The translations under genes were made by a program, and so were the position numbers. From assembly GCF_009296315.1 (NCBI RefSeq), contig NZ_WHLY01000002.1:3082501-3146500 (forward strand): DNA of 64,000 nucleotides. Reading direction: 5' to 3'. Of the stretch, positions 8,721 through 16,470 are shown piece by piece; positions within the stretch are counted from its first letter, which is position 1; each line of letters starts with the position of its first letter. The notes beneath the pieces were generated by a model. The model was not told the DNA's origin. It worked only from the letters and a program-made list of their open reading frames with translations, and searched no databases. The stretch comes from Salmonirosea aquatica (lineage in GTDB: Bacteria; Bacteroidota; Bacteroidia; Cytophagales; Spirosomataceae).

Positions 8721-9781
8721 TGATGAAAAAAATTACCCTGCTGGTCCTTTCTGTGCTGTTTTCCCTGTTTGCCTATGCGCAAGACACCTTTCCGGTACGG
8801 GGTCTTGCCATTGCCGCCCCGGAAAAAGAAAACGTGGATCGGTTCGTGAAATTTATCAATGAAGAACTCGCTCCCCGAAATATTAACACGCTCATCCTGC
8901 GGGTAGATTACAATTTCAAGTACAAAACGCACCCTGAACTGGCCCAGGAAAACGGCCTTTCGCAGGCCGACGTCGATAAAATGGTGGCCGCTTGCCAAAA
9001 ACACAACATCGCCATCATTCCGCAGGTGAATTTATTGGGGCATCAGTCGTGGCATTCTACGCTTGGAAAATTACTGGAAGTCTATCCTGAATTTGACGAA
9101 ACGCCGGGCATCCAACTACCCGAAAACTACGAGTGGCCCAATGAAGACGACTTGTACTGCAAAAGCTATTGCCCGTTGCATCCGGGCGTACACAAGGTAG
9201 TTTTCGAGGTCATGGACGAGATCGTCGCGGCGTTCAAAGCCGATGCCTTTCACGCCGGCATGGACGAAGTATTTTATATCGGCCACGAAGATTGTCCCCG
9301 CTGCCAGGGACGTGACAAAGCCGAACTATTTGCCGGTGAACTGACCAAAATCCGCAATCATCTGGCGCTGAAAAACAGGAGGTTGTGGATTTGGGGCGAC
9401 CGCCTGATCGACGGCAAAACGACCGGAATTGGTCTTTGGGAAGCCAGTTATAACAACACCTACCGCGCCATCGATATGATTCCGAAAGATGTCATGATCT
9501 GCGATTGGCACTACGAGCGACCGGACCCCACCGCCGTCTATTTTGCCATGAAGGGCCTTGATGTAGCGACCTCGCCGTGGCGGAATACGCCTGTTGCGCT
9601 CCAGCAAAAACAGATGATGCTCGACCTCCGGGCCAATGCCACCCCGGAAATGAAAGAACATTTCACCGGCATCATGCAAACCGTCTGGAGCGGCGCGGGT
9701 GGTTTCTTAGATCGGTTCTACACCGAAAGCGAGGAAGACAGCGATGCAAAATGCTTCAAGGCGTTGTTTGGGAAAAAATAG
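8717..9781 (+). CDS. Secreted GH20-like hexosaminidase
   Basis: A 354-residue protein with signal peptide (cleavage near residue 21, A-Y-A-Q). The TIM-barrel motifs of glycoside hydrolase family 20 are visible: I-P-Q-V-N-L-L-G-H-Q at about 101-110 and the catalytic pair D183-E184 in H-A-G-M-D-E-V-F. Tryptophans likely to line the sugar pocket occur at W-I-W-G-D and L-W-E-A-S. It is a short, barrel-only form without the usual N-terminal GH20b domain. It is translationally coupled to the DUF5009 gene. A segment of this gene (9569-9664) is copied at 10631-10726, on the far side of an inserted gene. Confidence 0.82.
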   Translation: MMMKKITLLVLSVLFSLFAYAQDTFPVRGLAIAAPEKENVDRFVKFINEELAPRNINTLILRVDYNFKYKTHPELAQENGLSQADVDKMVAACQKHNIAIIPQVNLLGHQSWHSTLGKLLEVYPEFDETPGIQLPENYEWPNEDDLYCKSYCPLHPGVHKVVFEVMDEIVAAFKADAFHAGMDEVFYIGHEDCPRCQGRDKAELFAGELTKIRNHLALKNRRLWIWGDRLIDGKTTGIGLWEASYNNTYRAIDMIPKDVMICDWHYERPDPTAVYFAMKGLDVATSPWRNTPVALQQKQMMLDLRANATPEMKEHFTGIMQTVWSGAGGFLDRFYTESEEDSDAKCFKALFGKK

Positions 9782-9832
9782 GGAAAGGATGATCTATGAT
9801 GTCACGATTAAGTGGGGTTGTCGGACATTTTT

Positions 9833-9840
9833 TATATTTG
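9833..9840 (+). promoter_or_regulatory. -7 promoter element before the HEPN-like gene
   Basis: TATATTTG matches TAnnTTTG exactly. No clear -33 TTG lies at the right distance. Transcription from here would give a leader of about 90 nt. Confidence 0.4.
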
Positions 9841-9938
9841 GTGTGTAGTTTCCCTTCAGAAGATATACGTACAGCATGCTCAGTTAGAAAGGCTGAAAGT
9901 AGCAAGTACAAAAAGATAATATTTTGGACAAAGAAATA

Positions 9939-10625
9939 ATGGGTATTGTTATCGAAGATCCAAGAGTTCTGGTGGCAAATGCATATACTAAAAATTCAGC
10001 CATTGCTTATACAAAAGAGAAAGTAGGAGATGATACCTTGAATTTTATTCTACCTTCAAGCCCGGCTATATTCTTAAATTTGGCTTTGCAGGCAAGAGAA
10101 CAAGTAGTAGAAGTCTGTAAAGATGAACTGTTTATGAAAGTGTCGGATTATAAGTGGCAAAAAAATTCAAGGGTTCTGATTGATTTCTTCGAGATAATGA
10201 TGACGCAAATTATTTTCTCTTATTCAGCGATAGAAGCGTTTGCAAATACTAGCATTCCAGAAGATTTTATTTATCATCCTAAAAAGAAAGACAATAGATT
10301 CACAGAAAGCTACAAAAAAGAACAGACCGAAAGATATATTAGTCTTAATGAAAAATTAAAGGATGTACTACCAAATATATTTAAGGTAGATTCGCCTACA
10401 AAATTAAAAGAATGGAATGGGTATGATACATTACAAAAGTTGAGAGACAGAATAATCCATCTAAAAAGCAGTGATACAACACCAAGTACGGAAGTCACTA
10501 AAACGATATGGGGGGACCTTATTCGCCATCAAAGAACAGATTTCCCCTCACAGGCGCATGCTCTAATTGGGCATTTTATAGAAAAAGAAAAAGAACATCG
10601 CTGGTTTAGGATGTTTCCCTATTGA
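9939..10625 (+). CDS. AT-rich hypothetical protein with a HEPN-like motif
   Basis: A protein of about 228 residues from ATG 9939 (a TTG at 9924 would add five). The gene is visibly AT-rich, contains no GGTACC, and differs in codon use from its neighbours, which suggests transfer. The central helix F-S-Y-S-A-I-E-A-F-A-N and the later K-L-R-D-R-I-I-H-L match the pattern of HEPN domains, where R-x4-H forms the RNase active site; counting from TTG 9924 these are R174 and H179. HEPN proteins are common in toxin-antitoxin and abortive-infection systems. I do not recognise a named family, and the HEPN call is inference from this motif. It has no partner gene, and its end abuts a 96-bp duplication of the GH20 gene. 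Confidence 0.6.
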   Translation: MGIVIEDPRVLVANAYTKNSAIAYTKEKVGDDTLNFILPSSPAIFLNLALQAREQVVEVCKDELFMKVSDYKWQKNSRVLIDFFEIMMTQIIFSYSAIEAFANTSIPEDFIYHPKKKDNRFTESYKKEQTERYISLNEKLKDVLPNIFKVDSPTKLKEWNGYDTLQKLRDRIIHLKSSDTTPSTEVTKTIWGDLIRHQRTDFPSQAHALIGHFIEKEKEHRWFRMFPY

Positions 10626-10630
10626 TCACA

Positions 10631-10726
10631 ACCTCGCCGTGGCGGAAAACGCCCATTGCGCTCCAACAAAAACAGATGATGCTCGACCTCCGGGCCAATG
10701 CCACTCCGGAAATGAAAGAACATTTC
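10631..10726 (+). repeat. 96-bp duplicate of the 3' part of the GH20-like gene
   Basis: These 96 bases align without gaps to 9569-9664 inside the GH20-like gene, with five mismatches that I can see (about 95% identity). Flanking bases on both sides do not match. The two copies bracket the last 117 bp of the GH20 gene plus the AT-rich HEPN-like gene. The copy carries no start codon and is a dead fragment. It probably records the recombination event that brought in the AT-rich gene. Confidence 0.9.
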
Positions 10727-10928
10727 CCCTCGCTAACCCCGATTTAGAATCAGTGTTGAATCACCTCCCGTTTGCAATGGCAGCGGCCGACCGTGCGATC
10801 CGCGCATAAGGCTGCCTACGTTGCAAACGCGAATACTCGCAAAAGTAAAACCCTATCTTAACCAAACATGGCCTCATCTTTATAATCTTCTGGATGTCCA
10901 GATGTCATTTAGGACACCCAAGTTTCGC

Positions 10929-10936
10929 TATCTTTG
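10929..10936 (+). promoter_or_regulatory. -7 promoter element of the DUF433 gene
   Basis: TATCTTTG matches TAnnTTTG. A TTTA at 10907-10910 sits 18 nt upstream as a weak -33. The ATG of the DUF433 gene is 36 nt downstream. Confidence 0.5.
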
Positions 10937-10972
10937 CATAAATTCGAACGAGTAGCCTGAAACCCATTCCCT

Positions 10973-11206
10973 ATGGAATACATCGCTGACCGGATTACTA
11001 TTGATCCAGACTTATGTAATGGTAAGCCCACCATAAGAGGTATCCGAATTACGGTGCAAACAGTTCTGGGATACCTGAGCGCGGCTGACAGCAAGGAAGA
11101 CATACTCGAAGCATACCCTTCGCTGGAGCCCGAAGATATCGACGCCTGCCTGAAATTTGCCGCGAAGCTTATGGAGAAACATTACGATATTTGTCAGACT
11201 GCATGA
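10973..11206 (+). CDS. DUF433 family antitoxin-like protein
   Basis: A 77-residue protein with the DUF433 pattern: I-T-I-D-P-D-L-C-N-G-K-P-T-I-R-G-I-R-I-T, then V-L-G-Y-L-S-A and an E-D-I-L-E-A-Y-P-S-L-E-P-E-D-I motif. The G-K-P-x-I-x-G-x-R-I/V core is diagnostic. DUF433 proteins carry a winged-helix-like fold and are usually encoded just before a DUF5615 PIN-like toxin. Here the next ORF begins exactly as such a toxin but is cut off after about a dozen codons, so this antitoxin is orphaned. The two overlap by 4 nt (ATGA, 11203-11206). Confidence 0.85.
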   Translation: MEYIADRITIDPDLCNGKPTIRGIRITVQTVLGYLSAADSKEDILEAYPSLEPEDIDACLKFAAKLMEKHYDICQTA

Positions 11207-11241
11207 CTGAATTTTTGGTAGACGTAAATCCACCCTTCAAG
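11203..11241 (+). pseudogene. Truncated start of a DUF5615 PIN-like toxin
   Basis: From ATG 11203 the sequence reads M-T-E-F-L-V-D-V-N-P-P-F, matching the conserved beginning of DUF5615 toxins (FLVDxNLP, with the first catalytic Asp). Homology to the family ends there. The frame stays open for another 100 codons, but that stretch is the antisense of a different small gene. The rest of the toxin has been lost, probably by the rearrangement that joined it to the next segment. Confidence 0.65.
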
Positions 11242-11288
11242 TCACTCGTTGCTCAGCCTTACACGGCCCTGCCGCCAAGCGCAGTCCT

Positions 11289-11546
11289 TCAGTCCGCCTC
11301 AATAGCAACGCCGTGCTCCCGTGCGGCTTTACGGATGTTGTCCTTGATAACTTTGACCTCATCGGCATCCTATTTTGCCGCATTGTCTTGGTGGTTGATG
11401 TACGACCAGGCCGCCCGGACGTGTTCAAGCGTATCGATCGGATACTTTTTATTGGTTTGGTCGGCAAACTTTACATTTCCGTATTTGCGTTCGCCCTCAG
11501 AGGGCTTCACGTCGTCACGGGAGTCAATCTTTGGGTCCTTTTTCAT
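11289..11546 (-). pseudogene. Small DUF6582-like gene with an in-frame TAG stop
   Basis: Read on the minus strand from ATG at 11546 this is an 85-residue reading frame ending in TGA at 11289-11291, broken by one TAG at 11370-11372 (after residue 58). Both halves clearly belong together: K-Y-G-N-V-K-F-A-D-Q-T-N-K-K-Y-P-I-D-T, L-E-H-V-R-A-A-W-S-Y-I-N, then after the stop D-A-D-E-V-K-V-I-K-D-N-I-R-K-A-A. This matches a small soluble family I know as DUF6582, in which the stop position is usually Tyr, so a single base change explains it. The function of the family is unknown. It lies antisense to the open frame that follows the toxin fragment. Confidence 0.7.
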
Positions 11547-11883
11547 AGTCTGGTAGTGGTTGGGTCAGTGAATATTGGATAATCGGCCGACACAGCACCC
11601 TGTGTGGATGCATGGGCTCTCAGGCAAGAGCAGCGACAGAACAGTGAATCTGATTCCGGCATAGCGTTGCTTTCCCCTGCAAAAGAGTAGTAGCAAAACC
11701 CATATCTGCGTTATTGGGCGAATATAAAACCCGTAGTTCGTAGTGATTGGCGTTGTGCGTATGTCTTCCCAAGGAAGATTGCGTATAGACCATAGATAGC
11801 AGTCTTTAACTGCGGCCTCGCCTAGTTTACTTCAGTAGTCTGGCTCCCTGGTACCATCCAGGACAGGCAAGTTTTATTTTCCA
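11547..11883. other. Non-coding spacer
   Basis: About 340 bases between the DUF6582-like remnant and the decayed antitoxin leader. I see no gene with recognisable codon structure or family motifs on either strand, no tRNA-like fold and no strong terminator hairpin. It is probably decayed sequence like its flanks. Confidence 0.5.
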
Positions 11884-11969
11884 TAAATTTGAAATCGAAG
11901 CTACCAGCCTGAAACCTACTGCCTATGGAATACAAAGTTCAAGGAAAATGGATGCGGTATTTTACTTAA
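11884..11969 (+). pseudogene. Decayed second copy of the DUF433 promoter and gene start
   Basis: TAAATTTG at 11884-11891 is a -7 element, and the leader after it matches that of the DUF433 gene: A-G-C-C-T-G-A-A-A-C-C and C-C-T-A-T-G-G-A-A-T-A-C occur in both at the same spacing (10952-10980 and 11904-11932). The ATG at 11925 gives only 14 codons (M-E-Y-K-V-Q-G-K-W...) before TAA. It looks like the leftover promoter and first codons of a paralogous antitoxin gene whose body is gone. Confidence 0.6.
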
Positions 11970-12678
11970 CCCTATAGGACATCCCCAATCGCAAATAACG
12001 CGAGTAAACCCAAGCCTGAGCGTTGGGCAAGTATTCCAACCCCCTCATGTAGTTGACCAGACCGTAGCAGTAAGATGCCTGTATCCCAACCATTTTATAT
12101 TCAGCGGATACTCCGGCGGTCGGGCCGAAATCCATTTTGGTATTGATGCGGTAATTATCTACCTGCTTCTCAAAAAAATCGGATTGATTTTCATAACTGA
12201 CGATGTAGGTACTTTTCAATATTGATCCTACATTGAAGCCAGCCGTTATATCTAGGCGAACATTTTTGACTGGCAAACGATAGCCAAAATACGGATTCGC
12301 CCATAACAAATCGGTTTGTAGATTGACTTCTCCATCCTCAACGCTCGACCTACCTCCCATGGCTCCATAGCTGTCAAAATGAGAAATAGTCGAGAACCTA
12401 TCGTACCCCATTCTTATACCCAAAAGCAAATTTTTACTTGATAGACGCTGCGCTTGTAGGGCAAATCCGTAAGGAAATTCACTTTTTTTGCCATAGGGAG
12501 AATCAATCAAGTAAAAGGGGGGACCCGTGTCATTTATAAAAACGGATGGAGTAGCAGTAGCCGATTTTCCTCCATAGGTAGAAAAACCAGAATGTATTTG
12601 AACAGAAATTTCTGTCTTTTGCCCATAACAAACAAAAAGCGGCAGTTGCAGTAACAAAATGGATAGAAGCTTTTGCAT
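11962..12678 (-). CDS. Outer-membrane beta-barrel protein
   Basis: A 238-residue protein with a signal peptide ending near residue 19 (V-C-Y-G-Q). The mature part has alternating-residue strands with aromatic girdles (Y-G-F-A-L-Q-A-Q-R, L-L-L-G-I-R-M-G-Y, A-N-P-Y-F-G-Y-R-L, L-D-I-T-A-G-F-N-V-G) and ends Y-L-R-L-G-M-S-Y-R-V-K, consistent with an eight- to ten-stranded porin-like barrel of the OmpA/PorT-like outer-membrane class in Bacteroidota. No ligand or pathway can be read. It stands alone, convergent with the decayed antitoxin leader at its 3' end. Confidence 0.75.
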   Translation of the reverse strand: MQKLLSILLLQLPLFVCYGQKTEISVQIHSGFSTYGGKSATATPSVFINDTGPPFYLIDSPYGKKSEFPYGFALQAQRLSSKNLLLGIRMGYDRFSTISHFDSYGAMGGRSSVEDGEVNLQTDLLWANPYFGYRLPVKNVRLDITAGFNVGSILKSTYIVSYENQSDFFEKQVDNYRINTKMDFGPTAGVSAEYKMVGIQASYCYGLVNYMRGLEYLPNAQAWVYSRYLRLGMSYRVK

Positions 12679-12828
12679 GGCTTGAAGGAAAATTGGATAC
12701 GATGGGATTGAACCTGTTTCCTCAGGATAGCTACAAAGGAAAAATGGTTGGAAGTGACGCTTGAAATTCTGAACAAAAAAGGAAAACTCAGATCATCGCT
12801 ACCAACCTACATCTTCTTACTCCCCCAG

Positions 12829-12975
12829 CTACGATTTCAGAATTTGCTTTTGCATCGTTTTGCCTTTTTCATCGCCCTGCGTCCCGAAAGGGCCCGTCCT
12901 TCCAGGTAGCGCAGCTGGCCTGTGCAGGATAGGGACTGGGTACTTGACCGTAGCGTTATTTTTCAGGGTCAGCAT
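12829..12975 (-). CDS. Possible 48-residue ORF or gene fragment
   Basis: On the minus strand ATG 12975 to TAG 12829 encodes 48 residues, rich in Lys, Pro and Gly and ending K-T-M-Q-K-Q-I-L-K-S. The composition of the C-terminal half looks protein-like and may be the tail of a lost larger gene. No family is recognised, no ribosome-binding site stands out and there is no upstream continuation in frame. The rest of the spacer 12679-13159 shows nothing I can support. Confidence 0.2.
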   Translation of the reverse strand: MLTLKNNATVKYPVPILHRPAALPGRTGPFGTQGDEKGKTMQKQILKS

Positions 12976-13159
12976 GTTTTATTGGAATAATGTCAATACA
13001 AAGCGCATACCTCGTGATATCTCAAAACTAAGCAAACGCTTCCTCAAAGCCATTGAGGAAATCTGACCTTACTAAGGTTCCTTTTGACGGTACCCAGGCT
13101 CGACTTAAAAAATCTGTTTACCAAAACACAGCTAACAGTCCGGCTAACCGGCCCAAACA

Positions 13160-13200
13160 AAAACAACCGCCAAAGCATGGACGCTTTTGGCGGTTGTTTT
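13160..13200 (-). terminator. Rho-independent terminator
   Basis: An inverted repeat of about 16 bp (arms around A-A-A-C-A-A-C-C-G-C-C-A-A-A and its complement) flanked by A- and T-runs on both sides, so it could work in either direction. It lies directly downstream of the secreted-protein gene 13236-13655. Confidence 0.85.
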
Positions 13201-13235
13201 CTTTGTGCATCCTGCCTGGGCAGGTACCTGTGCAA

Positions 13236-13655
13236 CTAGTTTGCGGCTACCAGTAGCCGCTCGGGCATTTGGTAGAGTTCTTTGGTGGAAAGACGCAATT
13301 CTTTCACCACCTCCTCAGTGCCGTTTGAGACCACCAGACTGTACTCGCCGTCCCCCAATTCGGATAGATTCAGGGTGCGGGCATACTTGTGCTGCTTTTT
13401 GCCAAGAATATCCGTGTACAGGACGATACCCTGCTTGTCGAAGATTTTGACAGTAATCTTTTCGGCTCCCTTTTTTTCGATCCGTACGTTCATTTTCAAG
13501 GAATTGATCACCTGATACATGGCTACCTGGAAGGAAGCTTTTTCGGGCTGGGCGGTGGATGAATCCGTCCGGGAATCAGCAGCGTGGGCGGTTCCGGTCA
13601 GGTTCAGGAAAAGGCCGAACATGGTGGCGGTCAGGATGTGTTTTACAGTTTTCAT
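13236..13655 (-). CDS. Secreted beta-sandwich protein of unknown function
   Basis: A 139-residue protein with a clear signal peptide (T-A-H-A-A near residue 25). After a short Ser/Thr-rich linker comes a domain of about 85 residues with beta-strand periodicity: M-N-V-R-I-E-K-K, I-T-V-K-I-F-D-K-Q-G-I-V-L-Y, L-N-L-S-E-L-G-D-G-E-Y-S-L-V-V. The D-G-x-Y-x-L-x-V turn resembles type IX secretion C-terminal and FnIII-like sandwich domains, but here it is the whole mature protein and the last residues are not a canonical sorting signal. It is transcribed alone, with a strong terminator just downstream. Confidence 0.6.
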   Translation of the reverse strand: MKTVKHILTATMFGLFLNLTGTAHAADSRTDSSTAQPEKASFQVAMYQVINSLKMNVRIEKKGAEKITVKIFDKQGIVLYTDILGKKQHKYARTLNLSELGDGEYSLVVSNGTEEVVKELRLSTKELYQMPERLLVAAN

Positions 13656-13824
13656 GGCTTTTTTTTTTACTGGTTTTGATAAAATTGGTACGTTAAATAG
13701 TTTTTCAGGAACAGAAAGAAGAGGTAGGTTTCTCCGACTGCTTCCTGTCTATTCATTTACCAACGCTGTGCCAGAATGGTTTTTAATTGATTATCAGCCG
13801 ATTGTGAAATGAATACAAAAAATT

Positions 13825-13864
13825 AGTGTCCGCTTACGAACATTCCTGTTCGTCCGTGGACACT
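13825..13864. repeat. 40-bp composite palindrome, candidate operator
   Basis: Four 7-bp blocks are arranged symmetrically: AGTGTCC, ACGAACA, TGTTCGT, GGACACT, separated by 4-nt spacers (7+4+7+4+7+4+7). The outer pair and the inner pair are each perfect inverted repeats. No T-run follows, so it is not a typical terminator. It lies 170 bp upstream of the secreted-protein gene that starts at 13655 and 118 bp beyond the end of the MpaB-like gene. A bound dimeric regulator is plausible. The rest of 13656-13981 shows nothing else. Confidence 0.65.
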
Positions 13865-13981
13865 ACGGCTTGCACTCGTAAGCTCAAATTGATTCCTTTT
13901 CAATATGCATCAGCAGTGGGGTACCTTGGAGGGGTAGTGGCTGCTCGATGGAACCGATTGGGGTACCTCCATAAGTGGATG

Positions 13982-14755
13982 CTATCCAGCAGGTACCTGA
14001 TCCAGGGCCCGGATTACATCCTTGTATTTTGGGGGCAGGATCAGGGATTTCATCAGCCAATCGACTTTCATGTTTCTGCTCAATTTATAAACGCCAAGCA
14101 GAGGGTTTAAGAGGGAGATTTTCCGGAAGCCGAGTAACTGGCGCACCCTTGGCGGTACCACCAGAATCTGTGCTTCCAGCAAAAGCCTGTAACGCACCGC
14201 GCCCAGATGTTTTCGGTACTGGCTGAACAGATCAGCCGTGTAGTGGCTGTGCTGTAGGTTCTGGTGCAGATGTTCGTGGCGCATAGTTTCCCAGGCGTCG
14301 AAAGTTAGGGGGAGATCCTTTAACGCCATGCGGCTACCTACCCTGTAGAAGACATCGAAGACTTCCTGCTTCTCGACCTTGCTCAGTTGCCGTTCCAGCA
14401 CTTCAAACGACCGGATCGAGTAGTCGATGAGCATGAAGAGCACATCCCGGTAGGCCCAGTCGGGTATGCTCATCCCGCGCTTTGCTTCTACGCCGGCATG
14501 GATGGCCGCCATGGTATCGATCGCGCGCAGGGCGGCTTGTCGCTCAGAAAACACAATAACCCGGGCGTACGAAACCGTCGAGAAAAGCCTGCCCAGGGGA
14601 TCGCTGGGTAGGCGTCCGGTAAAGTAAAGCCAGTCTACGGCCTTGCTGAGTGCAAACTCGGCCGATGCTCCGGCAAATATGAAAAGGATGGTATCACTCT
14701 TCCCCCAGATCTGCCGCACGATCGAGTGCTTATTGACGAAAAATTCCATGCTCAT
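13982..14755 (-). CDS. Oxygenase MpaB-family (DUF2236) protein
   Basis: A 257-residue, largely helical protein. The N-terminal I-V-R-Q-I-W-G-K-S-D-T-I-L-F-I-F-A-G, the following A-L-S-K-A-V, and A-R-V-I-V-F-S with M-A-A-I-H-A-G-V match the DUF2236 family, now named for MpaB (mycophenolic acid oxygenase) and related to latex-clearing rubber oxygenase. Conserved His residues in M-A-A-I-H and M-R-H-E-H-L-H-Q-N could bind haem or metal. The substrate is unknown. Start may be ATG 14755 or 14749. It has no co-directional partner close by. Confidence 0.75.
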   Translation of the reverse strand: MSMEFFVNKHSIVRQIWGKSDTILFIFAGASAEFALSKAVDWLYFTGRLPSDPLGRLFSTVSYARVIVFSERQAALRAIDTMAAIHAGVEAKRGMSIPDWAYRDVLFMLIDYSIRSFEVLERQLSKVEKQEVFDVFYRVGSRMALKDLPLTFDAWETMRHEHLHQNLQHSHYTADLFSQYRKHLGAVRYRLLLEAQILVVPPRVRQLLGFRKISLLNPLLGVYKLSRNMKVDWLMKSLILPPKYKDVIRALDQVPAG

Positions 14756-15001
14756 GCAAAAACAAGTGTATTGAAACAGGCCACCGGAAAGCGACGTCCC
14801 ACGAAATTAACGTACCACACATCATTTCTGATGAGTAGAGGTACATTTCTATTCCGATGCATCTGTAAGGTACCCTGCCAACGACGCGTATACAAATCAC
14901 TGATTTACCTACCAAAATAAAGGATGAGCCATAACGCCCTCGTCTAAGTTGCTGATTATGTTGTAAATTTGTTAGGTACCCTTACTGGCCCGGGACACAA
15001 G

Positions 15002-15148
15002 AGGTACTATAAAGCACCTACTATTTGCTCCGAAATCAGGGTGGATTTTGGACAGAACGAAATCGGCCCCACGGGCATGGGCAAACCCGCTTATCTACCG
15101 GTTTTCGCATCTTTGGCCAATGCCCTGAACAAAGCTACCGGCAAGTAA
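15002..15148 (+). pseudogene. Remnant C-terminus of a molybdenum hydroxylase large subunit
   Basis: In frame from about 15002 to TAA at 15146-15148 the sequence reads K-A-P-T-I, V-D-F-G-Q-N-E-I-G-P-T-G-M-G and P-V-F-A-S-L-A-N-A-L-N-K-A-T-G-K. This aligns with the C-terminus of the intact 748-residue subunit at 18023-20269 (D-P-T-G-L-G-E-P-P, P-V-F-G-A-V-A-N-A-L). The catalytic Glu of G-x-G-E is replaced by Lys here. Only about 49 codons remain and there is no start. The spacer before it (14756-15001) shows no other gene. Confidence 0.75.
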
Positions 15149-15199
15149 TTCTATAATCAGCCATTCGCTTCTTCGATAGTAGGGCAGTCAAATTCTAAA

Positions 15200-15241
15200 A
15201 AAGCAAAGCGAGCTACTAGTATCGGTAGCTCGCTTTGCTTT
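15200..15241 (-). terminator. Rho-independent terminator after the aldo-keto reductase gene
   Basis: A perfect 17-bp inverted repeat (15200-15216 with 15225-15241) with an 8-nt loop. Arms are rich in A/T at the outer ends, giving T-runs in both directions. Confidence 0.85.
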
Positions 15242-15273
15242 GAAGTGTATCATGACATAAAAGTAGTTTCTGT

Positions 15274-16359
<1,086 letters not shown>

Positions 16360-16470
16360 TTATCCCTACCTTATACAGATTACGGATTGTTCTACCAAGA
16401 TTACTGATTCGGGGTGGCTCAACCATCAAGTAATGAATAAAGCGTTAACTTTGAATTAGTTAATTCAAAT

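Noticed and set aside
11191-11556. 121-codon frame that includes the DUF5615 toxin start
   Set aside because: Only the first 12 codons match the toxin; the rest is antisense to the DUF6582-like remnant and is not protein-like.
6897-11969. The idea of a full defence island
   Set aside because: Toxin-antitoxin remnants and one HEPN-like gene are present, but there is no restriction, CRISPR, retron, CBASS or integrase gene, so a defence island is not supported.
12860-13066. 68-codon plus-strand open frame
   Set aside because: No family, no ribosome-binding site and unlikely composition; the minus strand looks slightly more protein-like but is also weak.
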